Position numbers and translations under genes: made by a program | Notes under the pieces: model-generated | The model's database searches: none | Told to the model about the DNA's origin: nothing | What the model saw: the letters and a program-made list of their open reading frames with translations, nothing else | Origin: Armatimonadota bacterium | GTDB lineage: Bacteria > Armatimonadota > Hebobacteria > CAIYQO01 | Reading direction: 5' to 3' | Assembly (NCBI GenBank): GCA_029553475.1 | Contig: JAKPKV010000108.1 | Location: forward strand, 1 to 41,214 | Length of the DNA: 41,214 nt | In this document: positions 16,183-24,808 of the stretch, piece after piece | How positions within the stretch are numbered: position 1 is the first letter of the stretch | Layout: the number at the start of each line of letters is the position of its first letter

Positions 16183-18057
16183 TCACTTCGTCCGCAGGCG
16201 CTGTGCCAGCTCGGCCAGCGCCGGCAGCTTCGCGCCGGCCAGCGCGTCCAGCGCCTCCGCGGGCGCGGTGAAGTCCTCGCCGCGGAAGGCGCGGCCGAAG
16301 GCGGCGAAGGCCGGCAGCGCCGCGCGGGGCGGCGTCTCCGCCGCCAGCCGTTTCGCCAGCGCCGGCAGTACGGCCGGCGGCACGGTGGCGAGCTGGCGGT
16401 ACAGCAGCGCGTCGCGCGAGCGCACCCGCGGGTAGGTCTTCCACAGTTTCGCGATCAACTGCTGCGCTTGGTAGCTCTTCCGCGCGTATTGCGGGAGGTC
16501 CACCACCGTCATGTTGCGCACCATCACGTAGTACAGCTCCATCAGCGCGTCCACGGCGGGCGCGGCGGCGGCGGCGTCGCCGCAGCGCACCAGCGCCAGC
16601 AGCGCCGCCAGGTTCAGCTCGTCCTCCTGGGTGGGCACGGTGGGGAAGTCGGCCGGATTGCTCACCGACCTGCTGATCTGCTGGCGATAGCGGCGGAGGT
16701 GCGGTATCGCCGCCGCGTCGCCCAGGTTGCCCAGCCCTTCCAGCGCGCCCAGCCGCACGGCGTAGGCCATGTAGGCGGGATCGGTGGTCATCTTCCCGCC
16801 GCCCAGTAGGTCGCCGCCGAGGCCGCCCAGCCCGCCATCGTCATCGTCGCCGCCCGGCGGCTCGCCGGTGCGCAGCGCGGTCAGCAGCGTTTCGCGGGCG
16901 GCCGGCGCGCACTGGCCGAGGACGCGCAGGCCGAGCGAGACTTTGTGCGGCAAGCCGCTCTCGATCAGGAGCCGCGCGGCGGCCAGCGCTTCGGCGCCGG
17001 CGTAGCGCCGGATGGCCTGGGCATAGGCATCCACCGCCTCCAGCGCCGGGTCGTCGTCCAGCGCATGGACCGCGCGCAGCAGCAGCGCGGCGCCCGCGTC
17101 GTCGCGGCAGCAGTCGGCCGCTTTCATCAGCCGCGGGGCGACGTCGGCGAATTTTTTCACGCCCGGACCCAGCAGCGCCTTCGTCAATTGCTGGGTCACG
17201 GCGGGGTCTACCGGCGCGGGGGCGCGCGTGGGGGCGGTGAGCCAGGTGATGGTCTCCGCCACGACGGCGGGCCAATCCGCCCATGCCCACAGCGGCGTCT
17301 GTCCGGCGGGGGGATCGCCCATCACGCTGCCGGCGAAGACCGCCACCCGGCCCTTGCCGAAGGCGCCGGTCACCAGCAGCGGCGTCTCGCCGGCAGTCAG
17401 CAGCACCTGCGCGCCCGGTTTCGGGGTGAGCGCGTGATACCAGTAGACGCGCGGCGTCGCCGCCCACCCCAGGCCGCGCAGGGCGGCGGGGGCGTCCTTG
17501 CCGGCGGTCATCGGTGCCCCGTCGGCGGTGTGGCGCAGCTCCGGCTTGGCCGGGAAGGCCACGGGGGTGATGTCGCCGAAGGCGGTGGCGCCGTACTGGC
17601 CGTCGTACGCATAGTTGCCGCCGAGGAACAGGAGCGCGCCGCCGCGCTCGACGTAATCTTTCAGCATCTTCCGCTGGATGGGCGGCATGGCGGCGGCGTT
17701 GATATTACACAGGATGATGAGGTGGTGGCGCATCAGGGCGTCATACGTGCCGGGGAAGTAGCGCAGGCCATTACTCACGCCGGTCTCCCAACTGTTGACG
17801 TGCCAACTGTCGGAGACCGCCGCGCCGCCTAGCCGCGCCAGCGCGCGGTCCACCCCGTAGTACTGGTACCACAGACCGCGTACCGCCAGCACCTGCAGCG
17901 GCGCCTGCGGGGGGATGAGCCAGTCGGCCGGGGGGACGACGCCTTTCGCGGCCGCGGCGGCGTCATCCGTCTCGGCGAGCAGCGGCACGCAGAGCAGCGC
18001 GAGCAGCAGCACAGCGTGCCATCGGCCCGCCTGTCGGCCAGACGAAACAGTCGGCAT
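16183..18057 (-). CDS. Exported GATase1-like protein with HEAT repeats
   Basis: About 624 aa from the preferred ATG 18057, which has GGGAGG 6 nt upstream and directly gives a signal peptide (RWHAVLLLALLCVPLLA); the frame is open further upstream to ATG 18102. The N-terminal third resembles glutamine-amidotransferase-like or ThuA-like flavodoxin-fold domains (LIILCNINAAAMPP, LKDYVERGGALLFLGG, GKGRVAVFAGS), probably non-catalytic. The remainder is helical with HEAT-like repeats (LGALEGLGNLGDAAAIPHL) and a Gly/Asp-rich linker (GGDDDDGGLGGLGG). A binding or scaffold role outside the cytoplasm is likely; the ligand is unknown. First gene of the operon 18057-11869, under a promoter with a LacI-type operator. 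Confidence 0.65.
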   Translation of the reverse strand: MPTVSSGRQAGRWHAVLLLALLCVPLLAETDDAAAAAKGVVPPADWLIPPQAPLQVLAVRGLWYQYYGVDRALARLGGAAVSDSWHVNSWETGVSNGLRYFPGTYDALMRHHLIILCNINAAAMPPIQRKMLKDYVERGGALLFLGGNYAYDGQYGATAFGDITPVAFPAKPELRHTADGAPMTAGKDAPAALRGLGWAATPRVYWYHALTPKPGAQVLLTAGETPLLVTGAFGKGRVAVFAGSVMGDPPAGQTPLWAWADWPAVVAETITWLTAPTRAPAPVDPAVTQQLTKALLGPGVKKFADVAPRLMKAADCCRDDAGAALLLRAVHALDDDPALEAVDAYAQAIRRYAGAEALAAARLLIESGLPHKVSLGLRVLGQCAPAARETLLTALRTGEPPGGDDDDGGLGGLGGDLLGGGKMTTDPAYMAYAVRLGALEGLGNLGDAAAIPHLRRYRQQISRSVSNPADFPTVPTQEDELNLAALLALVRCGDAAAAAPAVDALMELYYVMVRNMTVVDLPQYARKSYQAQQLIAKLWKTYPRVRSRDALLYRQLATVPPAVLPALAKRLAAETPPRAALPAFAAFGRAFRGEDFTAPAEALDALAGAKLPALAELAQRLRTK

Positions 18058-18081
18058 GGGCGCCCTCCCGTCCGCGGAGCC

Positions 18082-18105
18082 GCGCATGAGGTTCATGCGC
18101 ATGTA
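18082..18105. promoter_or_regulatory. LacI-type operator, site 2
   Basis: The perfect palindrome CATGCGCATG (18094-18103), extended as TTCATGCGCATGTA, lies beside an inverted half-site GCGCATGA (18082-18089). It shares the 11-mer TCATGCGCATG with site 1 at 11622. It lies shortly after the -10 of the 18118-18146 promoter, in the 5' leader of the operon, where repressor binding would block transcription. Confidence 0.65.
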
Positions 18106-18117
18106 CGCAACGCGTAT

Positions 18118-18146
18118 ACCTTACCGAACATCCCCGAGCCTGTCAA
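18118..18146 (-). promoter_or_regulatory. Sigma70-type promoter of the 18057-11869 operon
   Basis: On the minus strand: TTGACA (18141-18146), a 17-nt spacer, then TAAGGT (18118-18123). The -35 is perfect and the -10 matches 4 of 6; TATACG slightly downstream is an alternative -10. The predicted start of transcription is near 18111, just before the operator. Confidence 0.6.
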
Positions 18147-18170
18147 GGCGTCTGCCGGGCGCAGGGCGGC

Positions 18171-19358
18171 TCACGCGCGCGCCGGTCCGGTGGAGGCGCG
18201 GGGGATCAGCTCGGTCGGCAGGCATAGCTGCACGCGTTCCGCCGCGCCGCCGCTGACTTGTTCGATGATGAGGGCGGCCGCCTTGCGGCCAATCCGCATG
18301 AGCGGCAGATGGACCGAGGTGAGCTGGTTGTGCCCGTAATCGTCGAACATCGGGTCTACGTCGTCAAACCCGACGATGCTGTAGTCGTCCGGCACGCGCA
18401 GGCCGGCCAGGTTGAGGAGGTACCAGGCCTGAATGGCGCTGGAGTCGTTGAGCGCGAGGATGGCGGTGATCTCCGGATGCGCGCGCAGGAAGCGCATCAG
18501 CGGGTGGTTGGCCGCCTCCCGCGGCGGGTGGGGGGCGACCGGCGGGGTGCCCAAGGGGTTCCACAGCGGATCGAGCCACTCCTGCGCGACGTCGAAGAAG
18601 TGCAGGTGCGCCTCCGGGTCCAGGCGCGCTTCCCGCAGCGCCTGCCGGATGCCGTCCCATCGCCACTGCTGGATGCGCTGGTCCTGCTTAACCTGGCGCA
18701 GGGTGAACTGCAGCAGGTGACGGTGGCCGAGATCGAGGAGATGCTTCGCGGCCTGGTAGGCGCCCTGGCGGTCGTCCGCCATCACCGAGCTGTTCAGGTC
18801 GGAAGGCCACATCAGCGAGATCATCGGGCGCTGGCCGAAGCCGGGGGTCTCGCGCAGGTGCGCGTAGACGGGCCGGAAACGATTCTCGTCAATGGTGTAG
18901 AGGAGGCCGTCCACGTCGCCGCGGTGGAAGATGGTCGGCAGCGCCACCTCGGCGGGCGTGGCCGCCGTCTTCGGCAGATGCGACAGCACCACCGCGTAGC
19001 CTTTCGTCATCAGCACCTCGACCACGCTCTGGAAAATGGCGGCGTAGTAGTGCATGTGCAGGTAGGTCGGGTCCATGGAGACGGCGATGACGTGATTGAG
19101 CACTGCCTGCCCGTGGCGGTGCATCGCCAGCCGGCGCGCGGGCGTATGTACCGAGGGGTCGTACCCCATCTCTGCCGCCACCGCGAGAATTTCGTCCGTC
19201 GTCTCCGGCGAGATGCGCGGATCGCGCCGGAGCGCCAGTGACACGGTCGTCTGATGGATGCCGCAGCGCTCGGCGATGTCGCGCTGGGTGATCATGGCGT
19301 GTCGCCGGGACGGGGCAGCAGCCGAAGAATCAAGCTCCTGTTTGCGTTTGTGACTCAT
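18171..19358 (-). CDS. LacI-family transcriptional repressor
   Basis: About 395 aa. The helix-turn-helix begins at MITQRDIAERCGIHQTTVSLALRR in two overlapping parts (ITQRDIAERCGI, HQTTVSLALRRDPRIS), followed by the hinge region and a periplasmic-binding-protein-like sensor domain (VIAVSMDPTYLHMH, GDVDGLLYTI, NSSVMADDRQGAYQAAKHLL, ILALNDSSAIQAW, YSIVGFDDVDP). The short basic N-terminal extension before the HTH is unusual. ATG 19358 is chosen because AGAGGA lies 7 nt upstream; ATG 19376 is an alternative without a clear Shine-Dalgarno sequence. It has its own promoter (19427-19455). It probably represses the two minus-strand operons downstream through the shared TCATGCGCATG palindromes and is released by a sugar ligand; this is inferred from position. 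Confidence 0.92.
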   Translation of the reverse strand: MSHKRKQELDSSAAAPSRRHAMITQRDIAERCGIHQTTVSLALRRDPRISPETTDEILAVAAEMGYDPSVHTPARRLAMHRHGQAVLNHVIAVSMDPTYLHMHYYAAIFQSVVEVLMTKGYAVVLSHLPKTAATPAEVALPTIFHRGDVDGLLYTIDENRFRPVYAHLRETPGFGQRPMISLMWPSDLNSSVMADDRQGAYQAAKHLLDLGHRHLLQFTLRQVKQDQRIQQWRWDGIRQALREARLDPEAHLHFFDVAQEWLDPLWNPLGTPPVAPHPPREAANHPLMRFLRAHPEITAILALNDSSAIQAWYLLNLAGLRVPDDYSIVGFDDVDPMFDDYGHNQLTSVHLPLMRIGRKAAALIIEQVSGGAAERVQLCLPTELIPRASTGPARA

Positions 19359-19426
19359 CGCGGCATCCTCTGTCATGGCATGCGGAACGGCCGACCGGGG
19401 CGCGGGGAGCGCGTCGAACCAATAGC

Positions 19427-19455
19427 AGTGTAGAGCCAGGCGGCGGAACTGTCAA
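19427..19455 (-). promoter_or_regulatory. Sigma70-type promoter of the lacI-family gene
   Basis: On the minus strand: TTGACA (19450-19455), a 17-nt spacer, TACACT (19427-19432). The predicted transcription start is about 60 nt before the ATG. No copy of the TCATGCGCATG palindrome is seen here, so autoregulation by that site is not evident. Between this promoter and element D (19630) I see no further gene. Confidence 0.6.
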
Positions 19456-19629
19456 CAGGCGGCGTTCGCTGCCGCGCGCGGACGCCTGGGCTGTTGGCGG
19501 GCCTGGGGCGGGACACCGCTGCGGGGGGCTGCTGCCCGCGCGGCCTGGTAGCGCATGGGGGGAGGGGCAATTCCCGGCGAGCTTGGCACTCGCATTCACG
19601 CGGGAGGGCCGTGGTGCGCGGACGGTTCC

Positions 19630-19826
19630 GAAAATGACACATTTCCGGAAATTACTATACGGCTATGGGCCTCTTTTGTCAAGCATTTCGAGCATTTTCT
19701 CCCCAAAACGCCCCGGGTATCGCCACGGACAGCAGCCCTCGGGGGCAAAATGCCCCCCATGCAGGCGTCAGAGAGCGCCAGACGACACATTTTTCGCCCG
19801 CTGGCTTCCGAGAATGTGTCATTCCC
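19630..19826. repeat. Fold-back element D in the divergent lacI/prepilin intergenic region
   Basis: Arms 19630-19650 and 19806-19826 pair at 17 of 21 positions, with the 11-bp core AATGACACATT (19633-19643) and its exact complement AATGTGTCATT (19813-19823). The interior has smaller palindromes such as GGGGCAAAATGCCCC near 19742. It ends about 50 nt before the prepilin-like gene at 19874, so it may form part of its 5' control region. Confidence 0.6.
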
Positions 19827-19873
19827 AAAAACGTGGCGTCAGCCATGCATGATGTTGAAAGGAGCGCAGCGGT

Positions 19874-21229
19874 ATGTTTCACACGCCAAGCGAGGGAACC
19901 CGACGCGCGGGCTTCACCCTCATCGAACTCCTGGTGGTGATCGCGATCATCGCGATTTTGGCCGCCATCCTCTTCCCCGTCTTCGCCAAGGCGCGCGAGA
20001 AGGCGATGCAGAGCCAGTGCCTGAATAACGTGCGCCAGCAGGCGATTGCCCTCTCCATGTATGTCCAGGACAATAACGAGCGATTTCTCCCGGACCCCGG
20101 GGCATCGCCCTGGTCATCGCTGCTGGCCACATACAACGAGCCCAGCATCTACGATTGCCCCTCGAAAACCGGCGTCGCGAATCCCGGGAAACCGGAATAC
20201 GGCTTCAACTACTTTCTCTACGACGCAGCCCTTGGTGACGTGAAGAAACCTGAGATCACGATCCTGACCGGCGATTTGAAACGCCACCAAGACTCGCTGG
20301 CCAGTTACGCGATCGTGCGGGAGAAGGAAGATTTCGACCTCAGGCATGCGGAGGGCTTCCTCGTCTCGGCGTTGGACGGGCATACCGAATATGTTGATGC
20401 CAAATCCGGCGACGCGCAAGCGGCGATTACCGCGAAGGGGCTGGTGCTGAATCCCCCGGAACTGGGGAAAACCGGCCCGTTGCGCCCATGGGATGCCACA
20501 CTGTCTTCGTATAGCGCCATCAGCGCGCTGCCGTCGGAAAGCAAGGTTTATCCCTGTACGTCCAGCATCGCCCATCGCACCCTCGACCTGACCGGGTATG
20601 GCAAGGATGGGTACTGGTTCTGTAGAGGCGACAAATTCAACGCGATTCATGACGTCGCCAGGACCCATAATGCGGCGTTGACCTATCCATACGATCCCGC
20701 TGATGTCGTCGTCTCGCTTCCCGGCTATGTGTCGAACTTCTCGATCACCTTCACGCCGAATCGCTTCCTGACCGCGCCGGCGATCACCCTGACGAATGGG
20801 GTCGCCACCGCCAATGCCAACCTCGGGTACAGCAACAGCCACATGTATGGCGACCAGAAGAACCATGGCAACATCGGCGTCATCCTCGGCCCGGACGATC
20901 TGCAATCCGTTGCCGCGCTCTACATGATTAGCGCGGACAGCAATCAGATCGGACGGAGCTCCTCCATTGACGTCACCTTCACGCTGGCGGATAGCGGGCT
21001 GTACCTGGTGACCTGGGCTGCCCAGCTAGGCCGCTGGGCATACAGCCTGCAATACTCTGCCATTGACAGCACCGGCAAAGTGCGAAAAATGGTGGCGTTG
21101 ACGCCGGATCAGGTTCATGGCGTCGCGCTGGTCCAGTATTGCGTGCCCGGTCCCGGACAGGTGCGCATTCTCGGCGAGGGGAAAGATCACACCGCGATTG
21201 GCTGCCTGCTCTTCGACAAGGCGAATTAG
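19874..21229 (+). CDS. Prepilin-leader protein with H-x-DG domain (1)
   Basis: 451 aa. The N-terminus has a class III (type IV prepilin) leader: [17 protein letters not shown] with Gly before the Phe and Glu at +5, then [13 protein letters not shown]. It would be cut and methylated by a prepilin peptidase and held by its hydrophobic helix, either in the membrane or in a pseudopilus. A central H-x(n)-DG segment ([19 protein letters not shown]) places it with the PulG-like/DUF1559-type proteins. The C-terminal ~240 residues are beta-rich ([20 protein letters not shown]) with no recognised family. AAAGGAG lies 9 nt upstream of the ATG. The start of a tandem pair with the paralogue 29 nt downstream. 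Its function is unknown; surface display of a binding domain is a guess. Confidence 0.85.
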   Translation: MFHTPSEGTRRAGFTLIELLVVIAIIAILAAILFPVFAKAREKAMQSQCLNNVRQQAIALSMYVQDNNERFLPDPGASPWSSLLATYNEPSIYDCPSKTGVANPGKPEYGFNYFLYDAALGDVKKPEITILTGDLKRHQDSLASYAIVREKEDFDLRHAEGFLVSALDGHTEYVDAKSGDAQAAITAKGLVLNPPELGKTGPLRPWDATLSSYSAISALPSESKVYPCTSSIAHRTLDLTGYGKDGYWFCRGDKFNAIHDVARTHNAALTYPYDPADVVVSLPGYVSNFSITFTPNRFLTAPAITLTNGVATANANLGYSNSHMYGDQKNHGNIGVILGPDDLQSVAALYMISADSNQIGRSSSIDVTFTLADSGLYLVTWAAQLGRWAYSLQYSAIDSTGKVRKMVALTPDQVHGVALVQYCVPGPGQVRILGEGKDHTAIGCLLFDKAN

Positions 21230-21258
21230 CCCGTGCATCTTCTTGACGGAGGTTTCCC

Positions 21259-22536
<1,278 letters not shown>

Positions 22537-22587
22537 CCCGGCGTCCGGCGTGCCGATATGCGACGCATGGCGTGGACCACTCTTCTG

Positions 22588-22754
22588 AGAAATTGTCCGA
22601 GCAGTCTCGGTGTGGGGCTGCTGCGGGGATGCCGGCCTGGATCAAGGCGGACGTCCGCGGCGCTATCGGGGGAGAGATAGGGTGAGGGCGGCCAACGCCG
22701 AGCCAGGCCGGAAGGCGCCAGCAGGCACGCGCCGAGACTGCTCGGACAGTTTCT
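22588..22754. repeat. Fold-back element B between convergent genes
   Basis: Arms of 23 bp, 22588-22610 (AGAAATTGTCCGAGCAG onward) and 22732-22754, are complementary except for one base. A second tier of arms, CCGGCCTGG (22632-22640) and CCAGGCCGG (22703-22711), lies inside. The tip AGAAAYTGT is shared with element A. It fills the gap between the prepilin-like gene ending at 22536 and the GH172 gene ending at 22769, where it could also stop transcription from both sides. Confidence 0.75.
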
Positions 22755-22768
22755 GACGGATACGCCCG

Positions 22769-24784
22769 TCACGGCGCCGGCGTCAACTGGATGGCGTCCA
22801 ATCCCAGCAGGATGCCGCGCTGAATGAGGCCGGCGTAGCCGGGATGCGAGGTGAAGGTGATGGTGTTCTCACCGGCGGTGAAGGGGAAGGTCCCGATTTT
22901 CAGCCAGCCGCCGGGGTACGCCAATGGCACGCCCGTCTCGGGAGTCTGGCTGTTGAAATGCGGAGGCTCTTTCGGGCCGGGGATGGGCGATCCGTTCACC
23001 GAGACATCCCATAATCCGCCGGACGGCCCGCAGAGGGGCCGGATGCGCAGCAGGTAGGCGCCGGCCGTCTCCACCGGCACGCGGAAGGTGATGCTCTCCC
23101 CATAGCCCAGCGGCGCGAAGCTGACGAAGGCGTTGCCGCTCGCCAGATAGCGCTCGTCGCGGTCCTCCACCAGCAGCAGGTCGCCGCCGGTGACCGTCGC
23201 CGTCGTCATCAGGGTTTCCGCTTCGTAGACGTTCGGCTCGCGCGGCGCCAGCAGCAGCGCTTCCCGCGTCACCGGCGGCAGGGCGTCGCGCGCCGCCAGG
23301 TCGCGATACCAGTAGACGACGCTGCTGTAATCCGTGCCCGCGAATTCATCTTTCGCGGCATCGAGCACTAACCGCGCGCCCTGCGTCCAGTCCGGTGCGT
23401 CGGTGAGGAAGTAGCGATAATCGCCGTAGGTGCCGCGCGCGGCGAAGTCCATGATGGGGATGGCGGAGAGCGGGCTGTCCCAGTGCGGCCCGCCGTACCA
23501 GCCGCCGTAGTAGTACTGCATCAGCGCGGCGTCGGCGATGCTCGCCTCCGCTTCGCCGTCGCGGTAGAGCAGCATGCGCGAGTGGCGCGCCGCGTACTTT
23601 TCCGCCAGCGGGCAGCCGCGGATATCCAGGCTGTAGCCCACCAGCTTCCCCGCGCCGGTGGTTTGCAGCAGGGTGTAGACCTTGTCCGCGCCGACCTGGC
23701 GGTCGCGTTTCCAGCGCGCGCAAAAACGCCCGGCGCCGTCCACCGGCGGGCCGGGGCGCACGGTGAGCGCATACTCCAGCTCGGGAAGCTGGTGGCCGCT
23801 GAGGTTCTCCAGCGTCACCCGCGCGCCGTCGGCGTAGGGCATCGGCAGGTAGCACCAGTACCAGCCGTCTTTAGCGCCGCCGCCCACCGGCAGCACCTGT
23901 CGCTGCCGGGCGCCGCCGATGCTGCCGCACAGCAGCCCGACGGGCGCTTCCACCGAGGGCCGCGTCTCGCCGTCCCAGTAGGCGCGCAGCACCAGCAGGC
24001 GGTCAATGGCCACGTGCCAGGGTTTCGCGCGCAGCCGCAGGCCCACCACCGTGCCCCCGCCGGGCGCGCTGAAAATCTCCGCCGTCTCCCGCGCGCCGAG
24101 CGCCAGCGCGCCCGCCTTCACCTGATCGGCGGGACGGCGATGCGGCATCTCGCCCATGTTGCGCCAGGCGGCGGCCGCCGCGCGGACCGGCGCTTCGTGC
24201 TGCTGCAGCGCGTCGAGCGCGAAGGTCGTCACCGGCGTGTTCGCCGGGTAGCGGCGGTAGAGGACGGTGTAATAGCCCCACGGCCGCGCGGGGTCGTGCT
24301 CCCACACCACTTTGACGCTGCGCGCGTAGGGGATGGGGAGGTAGCAGGCGTTTTTATGGCCCGGCGCCCGCAGCGCGAAGGGGATGAGGAAGGGGAAGGT
24401 CTGCGGGTAGTTGGCATCCAGGTTGGCGTTTTTTTCGGTGTTCCAGCGCTGCCAGTCCGGGTAGAGCTGCTCCAGCGGGATGTCGAGCTGCGGCGCGGCG
24501 GCGCCGTCGCAGTAGACCTTCAGCCGCCCCTGGATGCTGTTGATGGACAAACGCTCGATGCAGCCCGGCCCTTCCGACTCCAGCAGCACGCACTGTCCCG
24601 GCGCGGCATCCACCAGCTTGCCGGCGTGCGCGCCGCGCCAGTTGGACGCTTCGTGCAGGCGCCCGCCATCCAGCACCGGCAGGTCGGACCAATCCGCCAG
24701 CCGCCGCACGTCGCCGATGGGCGCCGCCAGCGACCCGACGCCCGCGCACAGCAGTCCGATCAGTACCAGAGACGGATATCGCAT
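22769..24784 (-). CDS. Secreted GH172 (DUF2961) glycosidase-like protein with C-terminal CBM-like domain
   Basis: 671 aa. A signal peptide (LVLIGLLCAGVGSLAA) is followed by two DUF2961-type jelly-roll halves: YCDGAAAPQLDIPL, CYLPIPYARSVKVVWEHD, YYTVLYRRY, then LPVGGGAKDGWYWCYLPMPYA and ARVTLENLSGH. GH172 members act on alpha-D-fructofuranosides or alpha-D-arabinofuranosides. A C-terminal module starting NVYEAETL with GESITFRVPVETAGAYLLRI resembles CBM6/35-like sugar-binding domains. GGAGG lies 7 nt before the ATG. The gene begins 24 nt after the upstream lyase-like gene, so they form one operon. The family call is good; the substrate is unknown. Confidence 0.75.
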   Translation of the reverse strand: MRYPSLVLIGLLCAGVGSLAAPIGDVRRLADWSDLPVLDGGRLHEASNWRGAHAGKLVDAAPGQCVLLESEGPGCIERLSINSIQGRLKVYCDGAAAPQLDIPLEQLYPDWQRWNTEKNANLDANYPQTFPFLIPFALRAPGHKNACYLPIPYARSVKVVWEHDPARPWGYYTVLYRRYPANTPVTTFALDALQQHEAPVRAAAAAWRNMGEMPHRRPADQVKAGALALGARETAEIFSAPGGGTVVGLRLRAKPWHVAIDRLLVLRAYWDGETRPSVEAPVGLLCGSIGGARQRQVLPVGGGAKDGWYWCYLPMPYADGARVTLENLSGHQLPELEYALTVRPGPPVDGAGRFCARWKRDRQVGADKVYTLLQTTGAGKLVGYSLDIRGCPLAEKYAARHSRMLLYRDGEAEASIADAALMQYYYGGWYGGPHWDSPLSAIPIMDFAARGTYGDYRYFLTDAPDWTQGARLVLDAAKDEFAGTDYSSVVYWYRDLAARDALPPVTREALLLAPREPNVYEAETLMTTATVTGGDLLLVEDRDERYLASGNAFVSFAPLGYGESITFRVPVETAGAYLLRIRPLCGPSGGLWDVSVNGSPIPGPKEPPHFNSQTPETGVPLAYPGGWLKIGTFPFTAGENTITFTSHPGYAGLIQRGILLGLDAIQLTPAP

Positions 24785-24808
24785 GGTCGTTCCTCCGGTC
24801 GGCGCGCG

